NCBI GenBank assembly: GCA_964371055.1 | Contig: CAYJLF010000013.1 | Location: 62,001-126,000 of the forward strand | Direction of reading: 5' to 3' | Length of the DNA stretch: 64,000 bases | Source of the DNA: CAYJLF01 sp964371055 | GTDB lineage: Bacteria > Eisenbacteria > RBG-16-71-46 > CAIMUX01 | Shown: one piece after another, positions 55,359 to 63,721 of the stretch | Position numbering within the stretch: position 1 is the stretch's first letter | Layout of the letters: each line of letters begins with the position of its first letter | Notes under the pieces: generated by a model | What the model was told of the DNA's origin: nothing | Database searches by the model: none | What the model saw: only the letters and a program-made list of their open reading frames with translations | Translations under genes and position numbers: made by a program

Positions 55359-55649
55359 ATGAGGTTACGGGTATCGCTCGGGGCGGGCATCGCGGTGCTG
55401 CTGGCGCTGGCCGGCTGCGCCTCCCATCGCCCCTGCCCGGTCATTCCCATGCAGCTCAAGCTGGCGAAGCACGAGCTCGATTCCTATCAGAAGCAGGTGA
55501 CGACCAAGGAGGCCGACCTCGAGCGCGAGACGAACGGCCTCTCGATGGCCGAGACGCGCCTGCGGCAGCTCGAGGAGGAGGAGCAGCAGCTCAAGGCGCT
55601 GATCGAGTCGGGGAAGTCGGACGCGACCAAGAAGGAGGAGCGCCCATGA
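55359..55649 (+). CDS. Small coiled-coil lipoprotein
   Basis: 96 aa; AAGGAGG 8 bases before ATG 55359. Signal with lipobox GIAVLLALAGC, Cys at residue 20. The mature part is a heptad-like charged helix (AKHELDSYQKQVTTKEADLE, LRQLEEEEQQLKALIESGKS). It reads into the next lipoprotein by ATGA overlap, so the two are co-translated. Probably an outer-membrane or periplasmic structural partner, in the manner of Lpp-like or YfhG-like proteins; specific role unknown. Confidence 0.8.
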   Translation: MRLRVSLGAGIAVLLALAGCASHRPCPVIPMQLKLAKHELDSYQKQVTTKEADLERETNGLSMAETRLRQLEEEEQQLKALIESGKSDATKKEERP

Positions 55650-56191
55650 AGTCCGTCCGATTCTCGTGGCGTGCCGCCCGGGGCCTGGCGGCGCTCGGAG
55701 GAGTCCTCCTGCTGATGACGGTCGCATGCAGCTCCGGCGGCCCGGCCCCCCCGCCCCGTGATCCCGCGAGCGGCGAATACTACACGCCGGAGGAGCTGCG
55801 CCGGCTTCCGCCCGATGAGCTGGATCGTTACTGCTCCTTCATGGAGGCCAGCTTGCACGAGATGAAAACCCGCGCCGCGAGTCTCAAGGTCAGGCTCGAC
55901 AGCCTGACCGTCCTCGCCGACACGTTGCGAGCGCGGCAGGTGTCGATCGGCAACCGCACACGCGAGATCTCGGCTCGGGTCCGTGAGCTGCGGCTGCGGG
56001 AAAAGGCGACCAACACCTATGTCGTGGTGCCCGGAGACAACCTGCGCAAAATCGCCCGGACGGTCTACGGCGACGGCATGCGCTGGCGCGAGCTCTACCA
56101 GGCGAATCAGCGCCTGATCGGGTCGGAGGACGCGGAGCTGAAGCCCGGCACGCGGCTCTCGATTCCGCGTCAGGCCGAGGAGGCCCAGTAG
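55646..56191 (+). CDS. LysM-domain lipoprotein
   Basis: 181 aa; signal with lipobox-like LLLMTVACSS. Middle section (about 55-125) is coiled coil (ASLHEMKTRAASLKVRLDSL). C-terminal LysM near 130-176: YVVVPGDNLRKIARTVYGDG, MRWRELYQANQRLI, LKPGTRLSIP. LysM binds N-acetylglucosamine polymers, so this protein likely ties the outer membrane or a complex to peptidoglycan. Partner is the lipoprotein encoded just upstream. Confidence 0.9.
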   Translation: MKSVRFSWRAARGLAALGGVLLLMTVACSSGGPAPPPRDPASGEYYTPEELRRLPPDELDRYCSFMEASLHEMKTRAASLKVRLDSLTVLADTLRARQVSIGNRTREISARVRELRLREKATNTYVVVPGDNLRKIARTVYGDGMRWRELYQANQRLIGSEDAELKPGTRLSIPRQAEEAQ

Positions 56192-56217
56192 ACCGCTCCG
56201 GAGAACGGGGAGGGACC

Positions 56218-57192
56218 TTGCCAGCCGGACCGGCGCAGGAGTCGATCGATCTCTCCGGGCTCGATGCCCTCGCCCTTTTCGGGCAGGCGGACGGGAACCT
56301 GCGCGCGCTCGAACGACGCTATGGCGTGACGTTGAGCGCGCGTGGCAGCACCCTTTCCGTCAGCGGTCCCGACGACGCGGTGCGGCGGGCCGGCGCCGCG
56401 CTCGGTCTCCTGGTGGAGCGGGTTCGGTCCGGCCGGGTCATCACCGACGAGGATCTCGCCTTTCTCTTCTCCGCCTCGGATGAGGCCCCCCCCGTGACGC
56501 TGCCCGACGACGACGTCGTCTTCTTCGGCGACAAGAAGCTGGTAAAGGTCCGGACCGCGGGGCAGGCCGCCTACGTCGAAGCGCTGAGGCGCCACGACAT
56601 CGTCTTTGGGATCGGTCCGGCGGGGACGGGCAAGACCTATCTGGCGGTCGCGATGGCGATGCGGATGCTCAAGGAGAAGGCGGTCGAACGGGTCATCCTG
56701 GCGCGCCCCGCCGTCGAGGCGGGCGAGAGTCTCGGCTTCCTCCCCGGGGATTTGCAGGAAAAGGTCGATCCCTACCTCCGCCCGCTGCACGACGCGATGC
56801 AGGAGATGGTTCACTTCGAGAAGCTGCAGCGCCTGCTGCAACTGGGTATCATCGAAGTCGCGCCGCTCGCTTACATGCGTGGCCGGACCCTCTCCCGGGC
56901 CTTCGTGATCCTGGACGAGGCCCAGAACACCAACCTGACGCAGATGAAGATGTTCCTCACGCGCCTCGGCCCGGGTTCCAAGGCGGCGGTCACCGGAGAC
57001 ATCACGCAGATCGACCTGGACGATCCAGAGGCCTCCGGGCTGATCCGGATCCAGCAGATTCTTCGCGGCCTGGAAGGGGTCGCCTTCTGCTACTTCACGG
57101 AGAACGACGTGGTCCGGCACCGCCTCGTCCGCGAGATCATTCTGGCCTTCGACCGGAGCGCGGCGCCGCCGTCGGAGCTGGCCGACCGGTAG
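56218..57192 (+). CDS. phoH: PhoH-family ATPase (YbeZ type)
   Basis: 324 aa; TTG 56218 with GGGAGG 5 bases upstream. N-terminal KH-like segment (about 20-75), then P-loop GIGPAGTGKTYLAVAMA near 130, LARPAVEAGESLGFLPGDLQ, VILDEAQNTNLTQMKM (Walker B) and SKAAVTGDITQIDL. YbeZ-type PhoH partners YbeY in ribosomal RNA processing; ybeY lies two genes downstream. Cytosolic. Confidence 0.94.
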   Translation: MPAGPAQESIDLSGLDALALFGQADGNLRALERRYGVTLSARGSTLSVSGPDDAVRRAGAALGLLVERVRSGRVITDEDLAFLFSASDEAPPVTLPDDDVVFFGDKKLVKVRTAGQAAYVEALRRHDIVFGIGPAGTGKTYLAVAMAMRMLKEKAVERVILARPAVEAGESLGFLPGDLQEKVDPYLRPLHDAMQEMVHFEKLQRLLQLGIIEVAPLAYMRGRTLSRAFVILDEAQNTNLTQMKMFLTRLGPGSKAAVTGDITQIDLDDPEASGLIRIQQILRGLEGVAFCYFTENDVVRHRLVREIILAFDRSAAPPSELADR

Positions 57193-57199
57193 GCACGCC

Positions 57200-59416
57200 A
57201 TGAACCCAGCCTCCGGCCAAGAGGGGTCGACCAGGCTCTCCTTCCGACAGCGATGGAGCGGGTTGCCGGTGCGCACGCACCGGTTGCTGGCGCTTGCCCT
57301 CGTGCTGCTGGCGGGAGCCTCGCTCATGCCGTGGCCGCGTCCTCGCGGCGCCGGCCGTTACGAGCTGGGCCGGATTCAGACGACGACGGTCATCGCGGAG
57401 TTCGACTACCCGGTGCTGAAGGATCCGGGCGAACTGGAGCGGGAACGCGTGGAGCGGGCGGGAAACACGCCCGCGGTGGTCGTGCGCTCGGATACGGCCA
57501 TGACCGCCGCCTTCTCCCGTCTCGCCGATCTACGAGATGCAGTGCGCACGTTGCGGACCGTCCGGGGAGGACGCGATGAGCTCGTCCTGCCGCTCAGTCA
57601 GCAGGCTCTGATCCCTCTGCTCGTGGGCGACGGCGCGACGGCGCTGCTGCACCAGGCAGAGCTGCTCCTGCAGGATGTCATGCAGCGCGGGTTTGTCTCG
57701 CCGGAAGTGGCAGCGCAGCTGTCGGAGTATCGGGCCGTCCGGATCCGTGATCCCCTCGGAGACGCCGTGGTGCCGACCGATCAGCTCCTGACCGCCGATC
57801 GCGTGCGCGAACTGGCGCGCGGGCGCGCGGGGGCCCGGGACCTCCCGGCGGACGCGCTGGCCGAGGTCGTGGTCTATTGCGCGGTGCCGAACCTCAGGTT
57901 CGATCCCGAGGCGACCGGGGCTTCGGTCGACCTCGCACTCGAGTCGATCGATCCGGCCGAGGGGCGCGTCCTGAAAGGGGAGAAGATCATCGGGGCCCAC
58001 GAGCGGATCACGCCCGAGAGGCTCCGACTGCTCCGCTCCTACGAGTACTGGCGCGATCAGAGGGGCGGTGGCGCGGCCCTTTCCGCGTGGCTGCCGTCGT
58101 TCCTCGGCCGCCTCCTGATGCTGGCGCTCGCGATCGGCCTGGGGCTGGCCTACATCCATCTCAACCGTCCTGCCCTGCTCGAGAGCCCGGGCGATGTCTG
58201 GCTGCTGGCGCTCCTGGAGGCGCTGGTGCTCCTGATCGCCGCGCTCTTCCTGCGCGTGCTGGCGCTGCCGGCGCTCTTCGTGCCGGTGGCGACGATCTCC
58301 ATCGTCGTCACGCTCCTCTTCGACGAGAGGCTGGCGCTCGCCGCCTCGATGCCGCCTCTGCTCCTCATCGCCGTCTTGAGCGGTGGGGGAGCGCCGTTTC
58401 TCGTCGTGATCGGGACCGGGGCGGTCGCGACCGTCCTTCTGACCCACGCCGTACGGCAGCGCGCGCAGTTCTTCCGGCACCTCGCTTTCCTGCCGCTCAT
58501 CCATCTCGCGATGGTCGGGGCGCTGGCCCTAGTGGACGGCGACCCGGCCTCGGAACTGGCGCGGGAGGCGGCGGTCGTCGTCGCCAATCCGCTCCTGGCG
58601 GCCGCGCTCGCCCTCTTCATCCTGCCCTATATCGAGGCGACCTTCGGGCGGGTCAGCGACATCTCGCTGCGCGAGTTCCAGGACCTGAACCGCCCGTTGC
58701 TCCGCAGAGTGGCGATGATCGCGCCCGGGACCTATCACCACTCGATTCTGGTCGGCACGCTGGCGGAATCGGCGGCGACTGCGGTCGGAGCGAACCCGCT
58801 TCTGGCGCGGGTCATCGGTTACTACCACGACATCGGCAAGGCGGCGAAGCCGGAGTACTTCGGCGAGAACATCGCCCTCGGCATGAAGAACCCGCACGAC
58901 CGCCTCGCCCCCTCGATGAGCCGCCTCATCCTCGAGTCTCATGTTCGCGAGGGGGTCATGATGGCGCAGGAGGATAAGCTGCCGCAGGAAGTGATCCACG
59001 GGATCCGCGAGCACCACGGAGTCTCGCTGATGGATCAGGCGTGGCGGCGGGCGCGGCGCCAGGACCCCGAGGCGCGTCCCGAGGACTTTCGCTATCCCGG
59101 GCCCCGTCCCACCTCGCGCGAGTCGGCGATCGTCCTTCTGGCCAACGAGGTCGAGGGGGCGGCGCGCGGCCTGGAGGATCCGACGCCGAGCAGAATCAAG
59201 GGGCTCGTTCACCGCGTGGTGCAGGAGAACCTGGAGTGCACGAACCTGGACGAGAGCGGGTTGTCGCTCCGCGACATCGCGCGGGTGCGCGACTCCTTCG
59301 TGCCGATGCTGGCCGCCGCATTTCGTGGCCGCGTGCACACCGATCGCGGAAACGAGGAAGGATCGAATCGTGAGACCAATCCCCGTCGCACGCCGCAGCC
59401 GGGCGGCCGCCGTTGA
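57200..59416 (+). CDS. 7TM-HD cyclic di-AMP phosphodiesterase (PgpH-like)
   Basis: 738 aa. One N-terminal helix (LLALALVLLAGASLM), a large extracytoplasmic 7TMR-HDED domain (about 55-290), seven helices (about 295-480), then a cytosolic HD domain: APGTYHHSILVGTLAESAAT, VIGYYHDIGKAAKPEYFGEN with the His-Asp pair near 545, and GIREHHGVSLM. PgpH members hydrolyse c-di-AMP. No diadenylate cyclase is in the window. The phoH-pgpH-ybeY order is common. Overlaps ybeY by 47 bases. Confidence 0.93.
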   Translation: MNPASGQEGSTRLSFRQRWSGLPVRTHRLLALALVLLAGASLMPWPRPRGAGRYELGRIQTTTVIAEFDYPVLKDPGELERERVERAGNTPAVVVRSDTAMTAAFSRLADLRDAVRTLRTVRGGRDELVLPLSQQALIPLLVGDGATALLHQAELLLQDVMQRGFVSPEVAAQLSEYRAVRIRDPLGDAVVPTDQLLTADRVRELARGRAGARDLPADALAEVVVYCAVPNLRFDPEATGASVDLALESIDPAEGRVLKGEKIIGAHERITPERLRLLRSYEYWRDQRGGGAALSAWLPSFLGRLLMLALAIGLGLAYIHLNRPALLESPGDVWLLALLEALVLLIAALFLRVLALPALFVPVATISIVVTLLFDERLALAASMPPLLLIAVLSGGGAPFLVVIGTGAVATVLLTHAVRQRAQFFRHLAFLPLIHLAMVGALALVDGDPASELAREAAVVVANPLLAAALALFILPYIEATFGRVSDISLREFQDLNRPLLRRVAMIAPGTYHHSILVGTLAESAATAVGANPLLARVIGYYHDIGKAAKPEYFGENIALGMKNPHDRLAPSMSRLILESHVREGVMMAQEDKLPQEVIHGIREHHGVSLMDQAWRRARRQDPEARPEDFRYPGPRPTSRESAIVLLANEVEGAARGLEDPTPSRIKGLVHRVVQENLECTNLDESGLSLRDIARVRDSFVPMLAAAFRGRVHTDRGNEEGSNRETNPRRTPQPGGRR

Positions 59417-59867
59417 TCTCGATGCGCTCCGCCTTTTGGTGGAGCACTGTCTCGACGCAGAGCAGGTGGATCCCGGGATCGGGCTCGGACTCGTGCTGGC
59501 CGGAGATCGCCTGCAGCGCAGCCTGAACCGCTCGTGGCGCGGTCAGGACCGCGTGACGGACGTCCTCTCGTTCCCGTCCGGGGCGGAGGCCCCGCTGCCG
59601 GCGGGTGCGGAGCCGGAGTTGCGCCTCGCGGGTGAGGTCGTCGTCGCCCTGCCGCAATGCCTGCGCCAGGCCGCGGAACGCTGCGAGGCGCCGGGGCGGG
59701 AGTTGGCCCGCCTGGTCGTCCACGGCCTGCTGCACTGCCTGGGGTATGACCACGAGCGTCCGGAAGATCGCGCGCGGATGTCGCCGCGTGAACGCCGGTA
59801 TCTCGCCTGGGCCGATCGTACGGCGCTCACGCCGGGCCTGCTCCGGGTGGAGAGGGGGCGCGGTTGA
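59370..59867 (+). CDS. ybeY: Endoribonuclease YbeY
   Basis: Zinc-dependent RNase for 16S rRNA 3' end maturation and ribosome quality control. 165 aa. NRSWRGQDRVTDVLSFPSG is the conserved N-terminal motif, and LVVHGLLHCLGYDHERPEDR carries the three zinc-binding His. GTG 59370 with GGAAGGA 8 bases upstream. TGA overlaps the next TTG (TTGA). Confidence 0.94.
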   Translation: MRPIPVARRSRAAAVDLDALRLLVEHCLDAEQVDPGIGLGLVLAGDRLQRSLNRSWRGQDRVTDVLSFPSGAEAPLPAGAEPELRLAGEVVVALPQCLRQAAERCEAPGRELARLVVHGLLHCLGYDHERPEDRARMSPRERRYLAWADRTALTPGLLRVERGRG

Positions 59868-60760
59868 ATCCGATCCTGCTTGCTCTCGTGGCCGTGCTCG
59901 TCGCGCTGCCACTCCTGGGGCGCCTCGCGGCGGCGCCCGGCCGGTCGGTCTCGGCGCCGCGGGGCTTCGCCCGGCAGCTCCTCCACCTGGGAGCAGTGGC
60001 CGCGACGATCCTGCTCGCGCTGGAGGGGGGGCGACCGCGCCCGGAGCATCCGGGATGGGACGTGAGCACGGTGCTGGCCGTCATGCTCGGCGGGCTCATC
60101 TGGACCGAGGGGATACTCCTCTCTTTCGGCCCCATCTCCGCCCGCGGACGCCGGCTGGGCGAGGAGGGCGCCTCGGGTTCGACCGCCGAGACACCGGCCG
60201 AGGCCGAGTTCTGGAATCCGCCGGCTTCACCCTCGGATCATGGTGAGGCCTCGGCCGATCGTGACGAGGGGACGCTCTCGGCGGAAGGAGAGGCGCTCTT
60301 GACCCGCATCGAGGGACTCGATCGCGTGCCGGTGGCCGCCATCATGACTCCGCGTGAGCGAATCGTGTCGGTCGACGCGGAGGAAACGCTCAAGGACGCT
60401 CTCGCGGTCATGCGAGCCCGGGGGCGCACGCGCTTGCCGGTCACGGCCGGTTCGCCCGATCGAATCCTCGGCGTGGTCCACGCGAAGGACCTGGTGCCCC
60501 TGGTCCACCACGCCGAGCGTCCCACGATTCTGCGTCGTCACCTCCGCCGGGCGCTGCGGGTGCCCGTCGATCAGCCCGTCGCCGCCCTCCTCGAGGAGTT
60601 TCGTCGCCACCGCGTCCATATCGGCATCGTCAGCGATCGCCTCGGGCGGACGCTGGGGCTGGTGACGATGACCGACATCTACCGATCGATCGCCGGACCG
60701 AACGGCGAGGCGCCGCGGTGGGAGGGGACCGCCCGGGAGGATCGCAGCGATGGGCGCTGA
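59864..60760 (+). CDS. CBS-pair membrane protein (CorC/CNNM-related)
   Basis: 298 aa. About three helices in the first 90 residues (ILLALVAVLVALPLLGRLAA; LLHLGAVAATILLALEG), a Glu/Ser linker, then a CBS pair near 155-275 (PVAAIMTPRERIVSVDAEET, GRTRLPVTAGSPDRILGVVH, HIGIVSDRLGRTLGLVTMTD). The MTPR-x-x-I hinge is that of CorC/YbeX proteins, and the phoH-ybeY-corC order is conserved in many bacteria. The full CNNM membrane domain and C-terminal CorC domain are missing; the next gene carries the latter. Likely metal-ion (Mg/Co) handling. Confidence 0.82.
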   Translation: MNPILLALVAVLVALPLLGRLAAAPGRSVSAPRGFARQLLHLGAVAATILLALEGGRPRPEHPGWDVSTVLAVMLGGLIWTEGILLSFGPISARGRRLGEEGASGSTAETPAEAEFWNPPASPSDHGEASADRDEGTLSAEGEALLTRIEGLDRVPVAAIMTPRERIVSVDAEETLKDALAVMRARGRTRLPVTAGSPDRILGVVHAKDLVPLVHHAERPTILRRHLRRALRVPVDQPVAALLEEFRRHRVHIGIVSDRLGRTLGLVTMTDIYRSIAGPNGEAPRWEGTAREDRSDGR

Positions 60761-61943
60761 ACTGGCGGACCTCTCGCTCCTGCCGGGGAGCACCACGGTC
60801 ATCGCCTGCCTTCTGTTGATGCTGACGGCCTGGGCCGGCGCGGCCCGGCGGCGCAGGGTTGGCGGGGGCTCTCCCGAGAGCGATCTCGCCCCGACCGCCG
60901 GGGTCCTGACCGAGGCCGTCGAGGTCCAGCTGGCGACCTGGCTGCTCGGCGTGTCGCTGCTGTGGCTTGCAGCCATGGTGGCTGACCCGCCCTCGTGGGC
61001 GAATGGCCGGACCTGGGGAATCGTGGTTGGCGGGCTTCTCGCGGCCGGTCCCGCCACCGTGGTGGGACGGCGTCTCGGATCCCGGGAGGATCCGTCGGCC
61101 GCCGTGCGCTGGCTCCTCGCCCCGTTGCACGGACTGGCCGGGTGGGTGCTCTGGCTCCGCGGGATCGCGGGGGAGCGAGGTCCGAGTCGGCTCGATCTCG
61201 TCGCCGGCGCTGACGACGAACCGGCCGCACCCGACTCGCCCCGAGAGGGAGTGCTCGATCTCTCCGCGCTCTCGCTCGAGGAGGTGATGATCCCGCGATC
61301 GCAGGTCGTCGCGCTGGAGGCGCACCGCACGCCGCGCGATGTCCTGCCGGAAGTGCGGCTCCGGCCTCACTCGCTTTACCCGGTCTACGAGCGGACGATC
61401 GATCAGCCGCTGGGCGTGGTGTGGATCCTGGATCTCGCCGACCCATCCTCCGCGGATCGCCCGCTGCGCGAGTTGGCGCGCCCGGTGCCGATCCTCCCGG
61501 AGACCGCGAGGGGACTGCGCCTCCTGGGTGATCTCTGCGGGCAGGCGATCCCGGCCGCGCTGGTGGTCGACGAGTTTGGCGGCATCGCCGGGCTCATCAC
61601 GATCGAGGATCTGATGGAGGTGCTGGTCGGCGATCTCGAAGGGGAGCACGAGGTGGTGCGCAACCGGGTCCTCGCGATGGAGGATGGCGTCTGGCGCGTC
61701 GACGGAAGCTGCGGAATCGAGGAGCTCAACCGGCGGCTAGGGCCGGTCCTGCCGGAGGGAGAGTACGAGACCGTGGCCGGCTTCCTGCTGGATCGCCTCG
61801 GGGAGATCCCGGCGCCGGGCGAATCGATCGATGCCGGCCGCGCGCGCCTCGAGGTGCTGCAGGCGACGGAACGCCGGATCCTCTGGATTCGAGTGGAGCT
61901 CGCGCCCGAAGGGGCCGACGCCTTTTCCGGACGGGAGGGATGA
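60750..61943 (+). CDS. CNNM/CorC-type protein with CBS pair and CorC_HlyC domain (HCC/GldE-like)
   Basis: 397 aa; overlaps the previous gene by 11 bases. Helices in the first 140 residues (TTVIACLLLMLTAWAGAARR; LATWLLGVSLLWLAAMVADP), CBS pair near 165-295 (LEEVMIPRSQVVALEAHRTP, LVVDEFGGIAGLITIEDLME), then the CorC_HlyC domain near 310-385 (WRVDGSCGIEELNRRLG, EYETVAGFLLDRLGEIPAPG). Members act in Mg/Co efflux or, as GldE, in gliding/secretion of FCB bacteria. Which applies here is open. Confidence 0.88.
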   Translation: MGAELADLSLLPGSTTVIACLLLMLTAWAGAARRRRVGGGSPESDLAPTAGVLTEAVEVQLATWLLGVSLLWLAAMVADPPSWANGRTWGIVVGGLLAAGPATVVGRRLGSREDPSAAVRWLLAPLHGLAGWVLWLRGIAGERGPSRLDLVAGADDEPAAPDSPREGVLDLSALSLEEVMIPRSQVVALEAHRTPRDVLPEVRLRPHSLYPVYERTIDQPLGVVWILDLADPSSADRPLRELARPVPILPETARGLRLLGDLCGQAIPAALVVDEFGGIAGLITIEDLMEVLVGDLEGEHEVVRNRVLAMEDGVWRVDGSCGIEELNRRLGPVLPEGEYETVAGFLLDRLGEIPAPGESIDAGRARLEVLQATERRILWIRVELAPEGADAFSGREG

Positions 61944-62923
61944 CCACCTCGCTCGTGGCGGTCGAGGGGCTCGTGCTGCGCAACCTCCGCCATGGGGAGA
62001 CCAGCCGGATCGCCACCCTCTTTACGCGTGAACTGGGAAAGGTCGGTGTGATTGCGAAGGGAGCGCGGGTTCCTGCCTCCCCCTTCGGCGCCAGCCTCGA
62101 GCTCTTCAGTCACGGATCCTTCGTCCTCTACTATCGGCCCGGCCGGGAACTGCAGTTCCTGCGGAGCGGAGCACTCGAACACGAGTTCCGCGGACTGGTG
62201 CGGGACCACGATCGTTATCGCCTGGCCTCGGCCTTGGTCGAGTTTCTCGATTCCGTGCTCACCGGCGAGGAGCCGGCCGGTGAGCTCTTCGACTTCGCGC
62301 GGCGAGCCCTCGAAGTTCTCGCCTCGGCTTCGCGGCCGGCCTTGCCCGAGCTCTTCCGCGGGCTGCAGCTGCGGGTCGTATCGATCCTGGGCTACGCGCC
62401 GCGCCTCGACCGGTGCGCCGCCTGCGGGCGGGACGTACCCCCCGCGGCGCCGGCTCTCGCGACGAACGACGCCCCGGCGGCGACGGAGAAGTGGCTCTTC
62501 CTGCCGGCGGAGGGCGGGATCGCCTGCGCAGACTGTCTCCCGCGCTTCGATCCGGGGGGAACGGGGGTGCTGCTCACGGCCCGGGCTCTCCGCCGGGTGC
62601 GGGCGATGGCGCTCGGATCGGGGCGCCTCCACTCGGCCGAACCGTCCGGCGCGCCGCCGATCGCCCGTGACGGCCTCCTCGCCTCGCCCTCCGGGGATCG
62701 CACCGCCGCCCGCGTCCCGGACGCCGAACCGCCTCCTGCACATTCCGGGCGGATCGAACCGGCGGTGGCGGAGGCCTGGGTCCGGACCCTGGATCGGCTG
62801 GTCGAGGAGTACCTTCGCTATCATCTCGAGTCGTACCGCGGGCTGCGGTCCCTCGCGCCGTCGGGAAACCGGCGTTCCCTCTATCCCGGCTTTACCGTGG
62901 ACGGGAGGCGGCGACCGTGCTAG
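61940..62923 (+). CDS. recO: DNA repair protein RecO
   Basis: 327 aa; ATG 61940 overlaps the previous stop. N-terminal OB fold: VEGLVLRNLRHGETSRIATL, FTRELGKVGVIAKGARVPAS. Helical body follows. The zinc-binding region is CAACGRD near 158 and CADC near 195. RecO loads RecA onto SSB-coated DNA with RecR. Somewhat longer than usual (about 240 aa) because of a Pro/Ala-rich insert near 225-275. The TAG stop lies inside the -10 of the pyr promoter. Confidence 0.92.
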   Translation: MTTSLVAVEGLVLRNLRHGETSRIATLFTRELGKVGVIAKGARVPASPFGASLELFSHGSFVLYYRPGRELQFLRSGALEHEFRGLVRDHDRYRLASALVEFLDSVLTGEEPAGELFDFARRALEVLASASRPALPELFRGLQLRVVSILGYAPRLDRCAACGRDVPPAAPALATNDAPAATEKWLFLPAEGGIACADCLPRFDPGGTGVLLTARALRRVRAMALGSGRLHSAEPSGAPPIARDGLLASPSGDRTAARVPDAEPPPAHSGRIEPAVAEAWVRTLDRLVEEYLRYHLESYRGLRSLAPSGNRRSLYPGFTVDGRRRPC

Positions 62924-62926
62924 CGT
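62898..62926 (+). promoter_or_regulatory. Promoter of the pyrimidine operon
   Basis: TGGACG, 17 bases, TAGCGT. The TAGCGT and its flanks match the UbiA promoter. Transcription would start near 62933, about 17 bases before the PyrR-binding loop. Confidence 0.45.
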
Positions 62927-62949
62927 CCGCTCGGTTTCTGGCGAGAGAG

Positions 62950-62980
62950 CCTTTAAGCCGGTCCGGCGAGACCGGCAAGG
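62950..62980 (+). promoter_or_regulatory. PyrR-binding RNA loop upstream of pyrR
   Basis: Lower stem CCTT/AAGG, 5' internal bulge TAA, upper 7-bp stem GCCGGTC/GACCGGC, hexaloop CGGCGA. The core matches the PyrR-binding consensus as I recall it (A-R-U-C-C-N-G-N-G-A-G-G-Y-U). Deviations are compensatory (first A-U pair is G-C, the U-G pair is U-A), and the loop C-N-G-N-G-A is intact. The AAGG arm continues into AAGGAG, the ribosome site of the leader ORF, so PyrR-UMP binding would hide it. No terminator stem with a T-run is seen downstream. Confidence 0.72.
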
Positions 62981-62987
62981 AGTGTCG

Positions 62988-63169
62988 ATGCCCCGTCTCG
63001 ATGAGCCCCGTCTCGATGGACCCCGTCTCGATGGGTCCCAGTCTCGATCGGCTCCAGTCTCGATTGAGCCCGGCGCGCCGGTCCGGCCACGGGTCGGCGT
63101 TTGTCTCGATCCCCCACCCCAGGGCTCTCCGCGATGCCACCCCCACCTCAACCGGGGAGGATTCCGCCC

Positions 63170-63173
<4 letters not shown>
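62988..63173 (+). CDS. Candidate pyr operon leader peptide built on PRLDx repeats
   Basis: 61 codons. ATG 62988 has AAGGAG 5 bases upstream, at the foot of the PyrR-binding loop. The first 16 residues read M-PRLDE-PRLDG-PRLDG. The TGA at 63171-63173 overlaps the TTG start of pyrR (TTGA), the same coupling used by real gene pairs in this window. The remainder is Pro/Arg rich with no fold expected. Likely translated for regulation rather than for a product (inference). It could be chance, as G+C-rich DNA keeps frames open. Confidence 0.5.
62991..63067 (+). repeat. 15-bp tandem repeat in the pyr leader
   Basis: Unit CCCCGTCTCGATGRR. Three nearly perfect copies start at 62991, 63006 and 63021, then two diverged copies (core CCAGTCTCGAT) follow from 63036. 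The unit is five codons, so it stays in frame. No spacers, so not CRISPR. Confidence 0.85.

Positions 63174-63717
<544 letters not shown>

Positions 63718-63721
<4 letters not shown>

Noticed and set aside
62991..63067. Short direct repeats considered as a CRISPR array
   Set aside because: Units are 15 bp and contiguous with no spacers and no cas genes.
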